A DNA stretch of 64,000 nt from Acanthamoeba castellanii str. Neff. Its lineage: Eukaryota > Discosea > Longamoebia > Acanthamoebidae. This document shows, piece by piece, positions 20,163 to 30,268 of the stretch (position 1 is its first letter; each line of letters opens with the position of its first letter). Position numbers and translations under genes: made by a program. The notes below the pieces were generated by a model that was given only the letters and a program-made list of their open reading frames with translations, ran no database searches and was not told where the DNA came from. Location of the stretch: assembly GCF_000313135.1 (NCBI RefSeq), contig NW_004457702.1, positions 736,001 through 800,000 on the forward strand, written 5' to 3'.

Positions 20163-20783
20163 ATGACCACCGCCGCCTTGCTCGTGTGCCTGGTGGGCGC
20201 CGCAGTGCTGTTGGTCGCCGCGGCGGCCCAGGCCCAGCCGGCCCCGCCGCTGTGGGACAAGGCCTTCAAGTTCGTCGCCTCCGTCGACTCCCCGCCGCCG
20301 ACCACCACCGTCTCCATGCAGTACCACTACCGCTGGGACCTCCCGGCCGTCGCCCAGGTCCTGACCAACCAGCTGGGCCAGACCTTCATCATCTTGAACG
20401 TCAAGACCAACACCTGGCGCGTCACGCCGGGCAACCGCACCTGCTGCCTCTGCACCAACCCCAACGCGTGCGGTCACGTGACACCGCCCGCGCCCGACTG
20501 GCTGCGCTCGGGCAACACGACGCGGTACCTGGGCGTGACGACCATCAACGAGCGCGACTGCCACGGGTGGGCCAAGACGAGCCCGGTGGCCGAGTTCGGG
20601 TGGTGGACCAGCGTGGCGACGGGCCAGCCGTGCCAGCTGGCGTGGCTGCTGGGCGCGACGATCAACATGGTGATGAGCTCCTACACGAACGACCCGAGCC
20701 TGGTGCCGGACTCGACCTTCGAGGTGCCGCCCTACTGCCCCTACCACGAGACCGACCCCAACTGCAACATCTCCTCCTTCTGA
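20163..20783 (+). CDS. Secreted Cys-containing protein, 206 residues, intronless
   Basis: Family not recognised. Start ATG 20163, stop TGA 20781-20783, single exon. Residues 1-24 (MTTAALLVCLVGAAVLLVAA, then AAQAQ) are a clear signal peptide. The mature part has KAFKFVASVDSPPPTTTVSM, a run of conserved-looking aromatic/hydrophobic strands, TCCLCTNPNACGH (about residue 80), YLGVTTINERDCHGW, and a Cys-rich end PPYCPYHETDPNCN. Eight or so cysteines suggest disulfides; NTT and NIS are possible N-glycosylation sites. Codon use is strongly GC-ending. It sits between the two divergent TraB-like genes. Function unknown; an ependymin-like fold is a guess not supported by a motif I can name. Confidence 0.7.
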   Translation: MTTAALLVCLVGAAVLLVAAAAQAQPAPPLWDKAFKFVASVDSPPPTTTVSMQYHYRWDLPAVAQVLTNQLGQTFIILNVKTNTWRVTPGNRTCCLCTNPNACGHVTPPAPDWLRSGNTTRYLGVTTINERDCHGWAKTSPVAEFGWWTSVATGQPCQLAWLLGATINMVMSSYTNDPSLVPDSTFEVPPYCPYHETDPNCNISSF

Positions 20784-20912
20784 TTTGATTCATCTTTATT
20801 GGTTTATTTGTTAATTTTGTTTATTGATTTTCTGTTTCTCGAAGCAAATACACTTTATTATTTAAAAAATAAAAATACATTTATTATTACAAGAACAGCA
20901 GCGTTCGAAGCA

Positions 20913-22578
20913 ATGCGTGCTGGAGGATGTAATCGTCTGAGCTCGTTGAAAGGACCACCCGCTCTACGATTTCTCCATTCGACGCCTCCATTACGCCTGA
21001 AGACCGACATGTCCGCCAGCGCAGATCCCTTCCTGCGTGGTCGCGTTGCTCGATTCGAGCATGCAGGCAAAGCATTTGTGCTCGTCGGTGCATAGCCCAG
21101 CCTCTTTTCAATGATTATAATTAAATAATCCATTTATTTATTCATTTATTCACTAATACAATTTTAATTGCCTATTTTTAATATAAATCAGGAACTCACC
21201 ACGGGCTGCCGCGAGCGAGTAGCATTGCTGTGGAGCGCGTGCTGGAGGCCGAGCGACCCGACACCATCGTCGCCGAATCCACCTACTCTCGTACCCTCCC
21301 CTACACTTTCTCTGTTTTTCGTGTGCGTGTGCGGTCGAATGTGTGCGTGTAGCGCGTGGCGCTGATTCTTGAGCCCAGGCTTCAAGCTGCCGCCCTACGA
21401 CACCCGAGCCTGCGAGTTCGCCTTCACCTCGCAGTGGGCTCTCAAACACAATGTGCGCACTCTCCCACCACCCTTCTCTCGTCCTGACACCACCTCAACA
21501 CACGACACACACGACACACACGACACACACGACACACACGACACACACGACACACACGACACACACGACACACACGACACACACGACACACGACACACCA
21601 CACACACGACACACACGACACACGACACACCACACACACCGTCGTCGTCTCGGCAGGTGCGTCTGGTTCAGGGCAACCCCGTCCATCGCTCGATCCAGGG
21701 ACTGCACCGGCCCTTCCACGAGGTGCGCTGGGGCGGCATCCCCGCCGAGGAGCAGTCGGGCGCCTACGTGCGGCCGCCGCCGGCCGGCCACGCCAACACC
21801 GACGTGACGTCATCAATGTCGATGTCGACGTCTTTGTGGTCCGCGGGCGCGCGGTGGCTGCTCGGGGCGTCGGTCCCGCTGTACTCGGCGGCCGTGGTGC
21901 CCCTCCTGCGGCTGGGCGACCTGGCGAGCCGCGGCACGCACCGGCTCCTCGAGTGGGACGACCGCAACTACTTCCTCCACCACCACCCTCTCGTAATGTC
22001 CATTCTCTTTTCCATGCGTGTCGTACTGTGTCGTGTGTCGTGTGTCGTGTGTCGTGTGTCGTGTGTCGTGTGTCGTGTGTCGTGTGTCGTGTGTCGTGTG
22101 TGGTCTCATCGCCTGGAGACGCAGCGCAGGAGTACAAGGTGTACATGAGCAGCGTCGAGAGGGAGATGTTCTTCATCAAGGCCCTGCGCGAAGCACCGGG
22201 CACCAAGGTCGTGGGCGTGTTTGGCATGCTCCATCTGGTACCTCCCTATTTCCCCTCCCCCTTTGCTTCTTCTCCAATTAATCAATGCGACGCGTCGTGT
22301 GTGTCGTGTGTGGGTCGTTGTGTGGTGTGTGTGTGTGTGTGGTGGTCGTGTGTGTGTGTGTGTGTGGGTCGTGTGTCTGTTGTGTGTCGTGTGTGCCGCA
22401 GGCGGGAATTATGGCGATGTGGGAGGAGTACGGCAAGGCGCCGTATCGGCTGTGGCAGACAACGGAGCACGAGGGCAAGGACGTCACCAGGGCGCTGGCC
22501 ACGGCCTACATGCCCGCCGTCGCCGCCCACTGGCAAGCCCACATCCAAGCTCTACAAAAACAAAACAAAAAAATGTAG
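20913..22578 (+). CDS. TraB-family-like protein, paralogue 2
   Basis: Paralogue of the 18058-19937 gene, in inverted orientation. Start ATG 20913 (MRAGGCNRLSSLKGPPALRF, presequence-like). Exon 1 ends GRVARFEHAGKAFVLVG; after the intron it continues THHGLPRASSIAVERVLEAE RP..., giving LVGTHH. Later exons read PGFKLPPYDTRACEFAFTSQ, HRSIQGLHRPFHEVRWGGIP (about 21685), a hydrophobic stretch ARWLLGASVPLYSAAVVPLL, VEREMFFIKALREAPGTKVV then GVFGMLHL, and AGIMAMWEEYGKAPYRLWQT to the TAG at 22576-22578. The exon structure and motifs match paralogue 1, but the Ser-Pro repeat is absent (SSMSMSTS in its place). Two introns carry complementary heptamer arrays. Confidence 0.65.
21496..21638. repeat. (ACACACG)n heptamer array
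   Basis: Intronic, sense CA-rich, upstream of the exon at about 21657-21993 in TraB-like paralogue 2. Confidence 0.95.
22018..22102. repeat. (GTGTCGT)n heptamer array
   Basis: Intronic, sense GU-rich, downstream of the same exon; complementary to the 21496-21638 array. Confidence 0.95.
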
Positions 22579-23037
22579 ATTATCAACCATCAATGAAGCT
22601 CGACCTGAGCAGCCGAACCTCTCACGTGGCAGGACACATCCACAGCCTTCTGTGGAGAAGGTCTTGAGCAGCACCCACGCAATGCTGGGCGCATCAGGCA
22701 CCGTTGCCTCGGCCTTGGCGGTCACTGCGAGTCCGTACATGTGCAAGGGGATGATCAGGTAATGATCAAGACCAATGCATGGTATGGTGGCCTGCTTCGT
22801 GTGTGCGTGCCGTGCGTGCGTGCGTGTGTAGTGTGTGTCGTGTGTGTGTGTGGGAGCCGCATAGACTGAGTCATCGACGATCCTGTGGTAGCCCACGCTG
22901 GTCTCGTTCAGGTCACGCCCGATCTTGCTCGGCCAGAGATCGGCCTCAGGCCTGTTCAGAACCCACGAGCCGGTGGACACCTTGCAGCGGTAAAGGTCCA
23001 TTTTTTTAATCTCCTTCTCCGCAACCCAAGGAATCAC
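22552..23037 (-). CDS. Possible small gene, hypothetical
   Basis: Family not recognised. A minus-strand frame begins near 23000 with MDLYRCKVSTGSWVLNRPEA and TSVGYHRIVDDS; a possible GT-AG intron (donor GTCTAT near 22864, acceptor GCAG near 22793) leads to YLIIPLHMYGLAVTAKAEAT and SIAWVLLKTFSTEGCGC. The composition looks coding. However, the frame's stop overlaps the 3' end of TraB-like paralogue 2 by 27 bases, and the intron is rich in CA repeats, so the 3' end is uncertain. Confidence 0.35.
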   Translation of the reverse strand: MIPWVAEKEIKKMDLYRCKVSTGSWVLNRPEADLWPSKIGRDLNETSVGYHRIVDDSVYAAPTHTHDTHYTRTHARHAHTKQATIPCIGLDHYLIIPLHMYGLAVTAKAEATVPDAPSIAWVLLKTFSTEGCGCVLPRERFGCSGRASLMVDNLHFFVLFL

Positions 23038-23178
23038 TTTCCTTTACGCGAGCTTTCTCTAGCCGTAGTCATCTCTCTGGACAGCCCTGAGCATCTCCAT
23101 ACTACACTGTAGAGACAATATATATTCTTTCTAAATCTGTTTCCCAACCCCCAGCTGGTGGAGAAGAAGGTAGCTTGC

Positions 23179-24450
23179 TTAGCTGCGGGCCTGGTCGGGG
23201 GCCACGCCGACGGCCTCGGGGTTGACGGCAAGGCCGATCATAGCGCTGTCCAAGTCGCGGAGGGCCTCGCGGGCGATGGTGAGGAACTGCTGCGAGCGCG
23301 CGGACTCGATCTGGTTGACGACGAACCAGACCGAGGAGCCGAAGGGGGCCTCGGGCTCGATGCACGACTTGCCATCGACCTCGATCAGGGCCACTTCGCC
23401 ATCGGCCAGGTAGGGCTGGAGCTCGTCCGCAGGGACCACGCCGACCCAGTTGGCTGTCGTCGCATTACCACCACTTAGCCCAACCAACACACACGACACA
23501 CGACACACACGACACAGGGCACACGACACACACACGCGGGCCGTGTAATGTACCTCCGCGCTCGGCGACGGAGCTGGCGACAGTGAGGGTGTCGACCACC
23601 TCGTCGAAGCGGATCGAGCCGACCGACACGTCGCACCCGGTGGCCACGCGCTGGACGTGGGTCGACACGGCGCCGTTGTGGCCGATGAACTTGGTCGCGC
23701 GGGCCTCGTCAGCCTTGAGCTCTTCGCAGAGCTCGGTCTTGGTCCACGAGGTCCTGACCGTGTTCGACTCCGAGGTCGACACGACGAAGCAGGTCGAGGT
23801 GCGGCCAAAGGCGAAGAGCTTGATGGTGCTCGGGTCGGGGATGGCGGAGAGCTCGGCCGACCGCGGATCGCGCGAGGCGAGGCCCACCTCGACGCCGGCG
23901 AACGAGGCCACGTAGCCGGGACCGGTGCCGACACCGCGCACGGCACCGAGGCACGGGAACTCGGAGTCGGCGTTGAGGGCGTCGGAGATGGCGTTGGCCA
24001 GGGGCTCGGCGGTGGTGCTGCCGATCATGACAAAGGCGCAGGTCTTGCACATCTCGCACGTCTCGCACGTTTCACAGGTCTCGCAGGTCTCGCACGTTTC
24101 ACAGGTCTCGCACGTCTCACAGGTCTCGCACTCCTCGCACGTCTCACACGTCTCACACGTCTCGCAGGTCTCACATGTCTCGCAATCGTCGCACTCCTCG
24201 CACTCGGGAGCTTCGCACTCGGGAGCGGCGGGGATCATTCCTTCGAAGCTGAGTAGAAAAAGAGATGGGTGAGATTGTTGATAAGATGAAGATGAAGATG
24301 AAGATGAAGAGGAATAACATTCAGAATGTTGAGCTTCTTTTGGGAATGGGAGAGTTTGACGTACTTGAAGTTGACAACGGTCTCAGAGCTGACCTGCTGG
24401 GAGGCCAAAAGCGCACAGAGGGCGGCAAGGAGTAGGAAGGCGATCTTCAT
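23179..24450 (-). CDS. Secreted protein with Cys-Glu-Thr triplet repeats
   Basis: Start ATG 24450 gives signal peptide MKIAFLLLAALCALLASQQV. After an intron (NF|SFEGMIPAAPECEAPECE) there is a segment with Cys at nearly every third residue, about 24045-24200, mostly C-E-T units with C-E-E, C-D-D and C-K-T variants. The following domain, AFVMIGSTTAEPLANAISDA (about 24030) and VGTGPGYVASFAGVEVGLAS, is a globular region with four or five Cys. A last exon, ATTANWVGVVPADELQPYLA, ends at the TAG at 23179. The repeat resembles metal-binding or cross-linked wall proteins, but this is inference. I do not recognise the globular domain. Confidence 0.72.
24045..24200 (-). repeat. Coding CET (CxxCxxC) triplet-residue repeat
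   Basis: A degenerate nine-base repeat (CTCGCACGT/TTCACAGGT on the plus strand) encodes about 17 C-x-x units in the secreted protein. Confidence 0.9.
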
Positions 24451-24786
24451 CTTTTTCTTGTACAAACCCCAGTTGCTTCGTGGAGTGAACAAGAAAAAAA
24501 GGTGGTGTAGAAGAAAGACTTATCCCTTCTTCAAGACTCGACCCCCATTGGTATCCACGGTACCAAACACAGTTTGCACGTTTACCAAAAAATTCTGGAA
24601 GAATTTAAATAACCCAAATCAACCGTACTTTCCTTTTATGGTTGTAGTTGCACGTCAGCGCTACAAGGTAATAAAGATATTCGGAGATATACGATTGATA
24701 TTTCAATTCTAGAAGAATTCAAAAAAAAAATCGTTAAGCGTGTGGTATGTACAGAAATGAAACTGGTCAGCTTTCCCGCCACGTAC
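24451..24786. promoter_or_regulatory. Intergenic region with HSE-like TTCnnGAA motifs
   Basis: 336 AT-rich bases upstream of the Cys-repeat gene. TTCTGGAA (24593-24600) and TTCTAGAA (24707-24714) match the TTCnnGAA core of heat-shock elements, each followed by an AT-rich GAATT. Two short matches can occur by chance. Confidence 0.25.
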
Positions 24787-26769
24787 TCAAAACAGCTGGC
24801 CACCGTCTCTGATGCTCCCGTCCTCCATTCGCACCCACGTCTTGGCCAGCATCTCATTCTGTTGAGAGTCGAAACAAGTATGTACGTTGCGTGTTGTGTG
24901 CCTTTTGCGTTTTGTGGTGCGTGTCGTGCGATGGTGCCCCGTGTGCTTACCTGTGAGAATTGTCGAAGCTCGATCACTCGGGCGCCTCGAGCCCACGTGC
25001 CGTATCCACCGTAGCCTGCCCCCGTGTGAGAGCTGGCTGAAGCGCAAGCACCCGGAGAGAGGGAGGTGTACAGTACCAGAGTGTCGGCCAAAGCACAGAT
25101 GGACGCCCTTCTGCTGGCAACACCAGTCGTTGCCGTGGTCGTGGCCCACGAACGTCGCCCTCACGTCGCCCATCTCCACAAAGGCCTCGAACAGCCCTGC
25201 GAGGAAAAGAGAAGAGAGTGTACAACGCGGTGTGTTAGTTGAGGGTGCGCTGTCGCTGTCGGATACGGCCATACTGCGCAGAAAGCACCGCTTCCCATCC
25301 GAACAGCGAAGTTAAGCTGCGCCAGGCGGTGTTAGTACTGGGGTGGGCGACCACCCGGGAATCCACCGTGCCGTATCCTTTTGTGTGTATGTGTTTTGTT
25401 GTGCCTGCATACATACCATTGCTTGTATCCACCGGCGTGACATCATCGTCCGCTTCACCGAAGCACTCCTTCGTGGTGGTGCGCGTGCGTGTGCGGCAGT
25501 CGTGTGCGTGTGCGGTTAGCGTGCATAGTGGAGAGTGAACGAAGCGTGGTGGGCGGTTAAAAAAACATACCTTGTCGGTGGGCGAGAAGATGGCGTCGTA
25601 GTGCTCCAGCGGGATGTGGAAGAACGCCAGCGCGGGCACCGGGCGCTTGGTCGGGTCCTGTTGCTGTCGCAGAGAGGCCGAAAGGTTGCGGTACCAATCC
25701 ACCTGCGCCTTGTCCACGATCTCCGGCAGGCGTCCGCCGCCAGTGTCGAACAGGTAAAGCAAACTGCAATCGCACATGTTAGTGTCGTGTGTCGTGCGTG
25801 TCGTCGTGCGTGTCGTGCGTGTGTCGCGTGTTGTGTCGTGCCGTCGCAAGAAGACAAACCTGACGGGAGCATCGACAGCAGAGCTGGCCGCGTGGGGCAG
25901 GATGGGCAGGTAGTAGTTGCTCACTCCGTGCAGTGACGGCGGGCCGAAGTGGGAAAGCGAGAGCGGAAACGAAGTGTCGAATCTCATCAAATCACTCCTT
26001 CTACCGCCTGCGTCAAGTCGCGCACACGCACACGCACCACCACACGCACACATGAGTTTGACGTGCAGTGGCAATCGCAGGCTGTGTGCGTTGAAGCGGA
26101 CCTGAGCCGTCGGCGAGATCGTCGTGGTTGCCAAAGACAGCGGCCCATCGATACCCGCCCTGTAGCGCCCCCGAACCGCATGAGCCCAAGGCAGCGACAT
26201 CGAAGAAGAAGAAGAAGATCAGCAATGAAGGAAGAGGGGTGCCTCGATGCAGGGCTGGAGCAGCTGCGCCCAGTAGCGCGTGGCATTGCTGTGGATGTTG
26301 TTGCCCGTTATCTGATCACCGGAGAAGACCACCAGGTCGGGTCGCTCCGACCTGACGAGAGGCGATGGTCAGAACAGAAGGAGAACGTTCTGGAAGGGGA
26401 GGATGATGGTGGTGGCGTACTGCAGCACGGCACGCATGAGCCTGGTCGAGTTGGTGTCCTGCACGGGACCCCACCACACGTCCTGCGTAGGAGCAAGTTT
26501 TGAGGGCCTTCATCTTCTGCGTAGAAGTAGAAGCTGCAAAAGATGAAGGGATGGTGGAGAGTGCCGCTCAGAGCTGGCAAAGAGAAGAGGATGCATCCAC
26601 TCACCTCGCCCTCACCAAAGTGGATGTCGGCGAACTGGACGATCTTGAAGCTGCCATCTGCGCGCAAGCGAAGCGTTCGATCCACGGTCAAAGAGTCCCT
26701 CGCTTGAGCCACGGTAAGCAGGCATGCAGCAAGCACGCAGAAGACCGCAAGGGGTCCTGCACCGTGCAT
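24787..26769 (-). CDS. Secreted calcineurin-like metallophosphatase (purple acid phosphatase 28/29, DCR2-type)
   Basis: Secreted or vacuolar phosphoesterase. Start ATG 26769 with signal peptide MHGAGPLAVFCVLAACLLTV; an upstream in-frame ATG exists but the signal peptide favours this one. Family motifs in order: FKIVQFADIHFGEGE (DxH), PDLVVFSGDQITGNN (GDxxTGNN, about 26330), WAAVFGNHDDLADG (GNHD, about 26130), FFHIPLEHYDAIF (about 25600), and VGHDHGNDWCC with FGRHSGYGGYGTWARGARV (about 25060-25150), the GHDH metal site and C-terminal block of the plant PAP28/29 and yeast DCR2 group. The last exon, EMLAKTWVRMEDGSIRDGGQ, ends at the TGA at 24787. The intron 25197-25416 contains a 5S rRNA gene on the other strand. 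Confidence 0.85.
25261..25380 (+). rRNA. 5S ribosomal RNA
   Basis: About 119-120 nt. It begins GGATACGGCCATAC and ends GCCGTATCCTT, so the two ends pair as helix I. It contains the hallmarks CCCATCCGAACA..GAAGTTAAGC (loop B, helix III and box A region) and GGGTGGGCGACCACCCGGGA (helix IV and loop E, box C region). A TTTT pol III terminator follows at 25379-25382. The sequence matches the published Acanthamoeba 5S rRNA as I recall it. It lies wholly inside a 220-base intron of a minus-strand protein gene, transcribed in the opposite direction. Confidence 0.97.
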
Positions 26770-27123
26770 TGAAGAACTCTGAGGACTGTTGGCTGCAGAT
26801 TCAATCTTGTCTTCCGCGTCAAAACTCGAGTGCCGACTCTTGTCTTGGCAGACGGGGAAAAGGCTGTCGACACGGAAACGTTGGGTAGCCGTTGTGCAAT
26901 CTTCTGGCATTTGGTAGCAAGTCATCATAGTTCGTATCAATCATCTAATTAAACACAAGCGAAGGTAGTAATCGAAGATGAAGATGCTGGAGTAAACAGT
27001 CAGAATGATGGAGTAAAGCGAGTAAATGCTCGAAATTAATTGAATTAACAGCACATATACAGACAAATCGACATCCTCTATCTACTTCCCACTCTTTCCC
27101 TCTACTCTTACTCTTCTTCTACA
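26770..27123. promoter_or_regulatory. Divergent intergenic region (bidirectional promoter candidate)
   Basis: 354 bases between the divergent starts at 26769 and 27124. A pyrimidine-rich tract (27085-27120) lies directly upstream of the sirtuin ATG, and AT-rich sequence occurs at 26940-27060. No core element is certain. Confidence 0.35.
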
Positions 27124-29751
27124 ATGGAAAGCCTCGTACTGAAGCCGAATGGAGACGACTTGGTGCTGCCTAAGAAGGAGCTCTTGCGGACGGTTCTGAC
27201 GCCTCATGGAGCCAAGAGATCACGAATGGACGATGCACCGAGAGGAGAGGGGATCATTCCCTCCACTCGAGGCAAGCTCATCACCGATCATGACGCAGAG
27301 CGAAGCGCCAAAAAGAGGAAGAAGGAAACCGATACTGGAAAGGTATTTGCGTGCCCGATTACCGCGTATTTCTACATTATCGATTGATAAGCTGCGATTC
27401 GTGTACAAGTGGTTCACATTGAGCTCTTCTGACTGCTTTATGGCTGACTGCTGGTGCGAAACAGAACGCTGCCGAATCTCGCCTAATTATTAAGCGCGAG
27501 GTCAGGGACAGGCTCAGGAAAGGAACACCACTACAGAAGCTCCTCACCAAAATTGGCGTCCACTTCACCGTTGTACGTGCCACAGCATGAACGCAACTCT
27601 TCTTGATTTGTAGATGTTCGCGCCTTGCCTTACCTGACACGACAGCACCACAACTCCAAGAGCGGGACGCCACTGAACGACAGGGAGCTGCTAAGACGCT
27701 TTAAGCGCTTCATTGACAAGACGGACAGCGACAACATTGAGGTACGATTGACTGCTCGCGTCCGCCAGGTGGTTACGTCTATTGCAGCTGCTTACGGTCG
27801 CCCCTTACACGTGCAGGTTCTCCTGTCGAACTTGTCCATCTACGATGCTCTCGAGAAGTACAAGCGAAGGAAACCCAAGCTGCCCCACTCGGACGATCCC
27901 ATCGACGATGTCGTACAGCTGTTCAAGTACCTGCAACCCGTCCCCTCCGTCAACGGGTGGGTTAGTGCGCCTGACCTAGTTACTCCACAGGGCGTCGAAC
28001 AGGATCATGGTCGTGAGCGGTGCGGGCATTAGCGTGTCGTGTGGAGTGCCCGACTTCCGTTCGCCCGGAGGTCTGTACGAACGCATCAAGCGGGAGATGG
28101 GGCTGACCGACCCGCAGGCCATCTTCGACTTTGATCTGTTCAGGAGCGATCCCACTCCGTTCTACTCCCTCTGCAAGGTACGTGGCACCGCAGTACGTGA
28201 ATGCTGTCGTACGAGCGCTGTGCTGAGACCACTGCTTTCCTATATCTGTAGGACCTCTTCCCCAAGGAAAGCCTCAACCCTTCGCCCTCGCACTATTTCA
28301 TCAAGCTGCTCGAAGACAAGCACAAGCTGTTGCGTAACTACACGCAGGTATGAACAGAGAAGCCTTTCCCGAATCCCAACGCTGCGTTGGTTGTGAACAT
28401 GCTTACCTTCCCGTCTGCCCAGAACATCGATACGCTTGAATGCAAGGCCGGTCTCAAGCGTATCATGCACTGCCACGGTTCGTTCGCTACGGCTTCGTGC
28501 ATCCAGTGCGCCCACAGGGTCGATTGCTCCTCCATCAGGTACGCATTATTTTCGGATAATTTTTTGGATCGCAACTTACCTGGCTTGTTCGTTAGGGATG
28601 AGGTGTTGGCAGACAAGATACCCAAGTGCCCCAAGTGTCGCATCGACAAAAATGTGATGAAGCCAGACATCGTCTTCTTCAACGAGCCACTCTCCAAGAA
28701 GTAGTCTCTCTCTCTCTCTTTTCCTTGGCGTCGTGCTGGTCGATACTAAAGCGTTGCCTATTCTCAGGTTCGATCTCTCGCTGGACAAGGATCTGGACAA
28801 GGTCGATCTGCTGGTGGTTATGGGCTCCTCTCTGCGCGTACAGCCGGTGTCTATCATCCCTGGTTCGTCTCTCGCTACGACCAGTCGCTGGCGGCATCGT
28901 AGATAAACGGGCTAATTCGTGTGTGCTCGTGTACGGCTCTGCAGAGGAAGTGCGCGATGCCAACTCGGAAGTACCACAGATCCTGATCAACAGAGAGCTC
29001 GTGGGCGAACCCGACCAGTTCGACTACTTCCTCCAGGTATCTATCAACTACTCGTCTCACCCGCACAGCAACCGCATGCTTAGTTTCTTCGTCGTCTTTA
29101 TAGGGTGAGTGCGACTCCATCATTGTAGAGATCTGCAAAAGACTTGGCTGGACCCTCCCCATTCCGCTCATCACGGCGCCGCCCACGCCGCTGCGTTCGG
29201 CTTCATCGAGCACCACCGTCACACACTCCTTGATCTCCTCTACGACCTCTCCCGGTCCGACGACGATCGTCCATCGCAGCTCGTCATCGTTCACGGCGAC
29301 CACGTCCTCTTCCTCTGCAACCACCACATCGTCCACCTCCCTATCCGTTTCTTCGTCTTCTCTGATCGTTGTAGATTCTCCGCCGACTCCGCCCCTCTCG
29401 CACGATGAAGAGGTGAACAACGGGGCCTCTTCATCTGCCAGCTCTTCGGCGGCCGGGTTGGGGTCATCGACTTCGCTCACGATCGACGTCACCTCCAACT
29501 CGCCTCCCGGGTCGCCTCTCGCTCTCTGTCTCTCGTCGTCTCCCTCCGCGGGCCTCATCGCCACGGTCGTCAGGGAAGAGACCGGTTCGCTCTCCAGCCC
29601 TTCGCCCTCGCCGCCTCCGTTGTCATCGCTCCTTCAGGTCACCTCGTCATCATCGTCATCTTCGTCTTCGTCTTCATCATCAGCTGCGCCTCCGCCTTCA
29701 CCAAGAAAGGGACTGAAGAGGATCTCGTACTCGGACTCGGAATCAGACTGA
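27124..29751 (+). CDS. Sirtuin, NAD-dependent deacetylase, class I (SIRT1-like)
   Basis: Start ATG 27124; N-terminus basic with nuclear-localisation-like AKRSRMDD and SAKKRKKETD. Exons run through HHNSKSGTPLNDRELLRRFK to the catalytic core: IMVVSGAGISVSCGVPDFRS (NAD-binding GAG.S...PDFRS, about 28005), GLYERIKREMGLTDPQAIF, NYTQNIDTLECKAGL (QNID), IMHCHGSF with the catalytic His, two CxxC zinc pairs (CIQC, CPKC), KPDIVFFNEPL, and VDLLVVMGSSLRVQPVSIIP. After EVPQILINRELVGEPDQFDY a long Ser/Thr/Pro-rich tail of about 200 residues follows (29110-29751), ending KGLKRISYSDSESD. Divergent from the metallophosphatase gene. Confidence 0.9.
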
Positions 29752-30268
29752 TAACAACAACAACAACAGCACACATCCCAGCGACCTCTGATCCACCGAG
29801 ACCGACGCAATGCACAACAACAACGACGACGACGACGACGACAATAACGACCATCACATGACGACTAACACAACCACGACGACGAAGGCGACGGTGCCGA
29901 TGACCACGACGATCGACCTCGACGACGACGACAACAACACGCATGCTTGCATGGTGACGACACTACACCCACTACTCTTATTCTATTCTTCCCTCTCCTC
30001 CTTATTAGTTGCTTCTCCAAGTCCTCGCGTTTGGCGCGTGTACCATCCTCACCTCTCTACACCACCACCTTCTTCTTCGCCTGTACTTGCGTTTTGTAGC
30101 TTTATTGAGTATACAGTTCTTTTGTTTGCACATCACCATCATCGTCTTGGTGCACGAGCATTATGAGTATGGTCCGGCCAGTAACGAAAGATGTAGATGC
30201 TGCGCTTTGGTCCACACCTGGCCAAAAAAGAAAAGAAAAGAAACCAAAGATAAAGAACCAAGCCCTCG
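29752..30268. other. Intergenic / 3' UTR with CAA and GAC low-complexity tracts
   Basis: 517 bases. CAACAA (29753-29770) and CGACGACGA (29822-29940) triplet tracts follow the sirtuin stop. The rest, up to the PEX7 start, is pyrimidine-rich and ends with an A-rich tract (30220-30262). No gene is seen. Confidence 0.6.
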
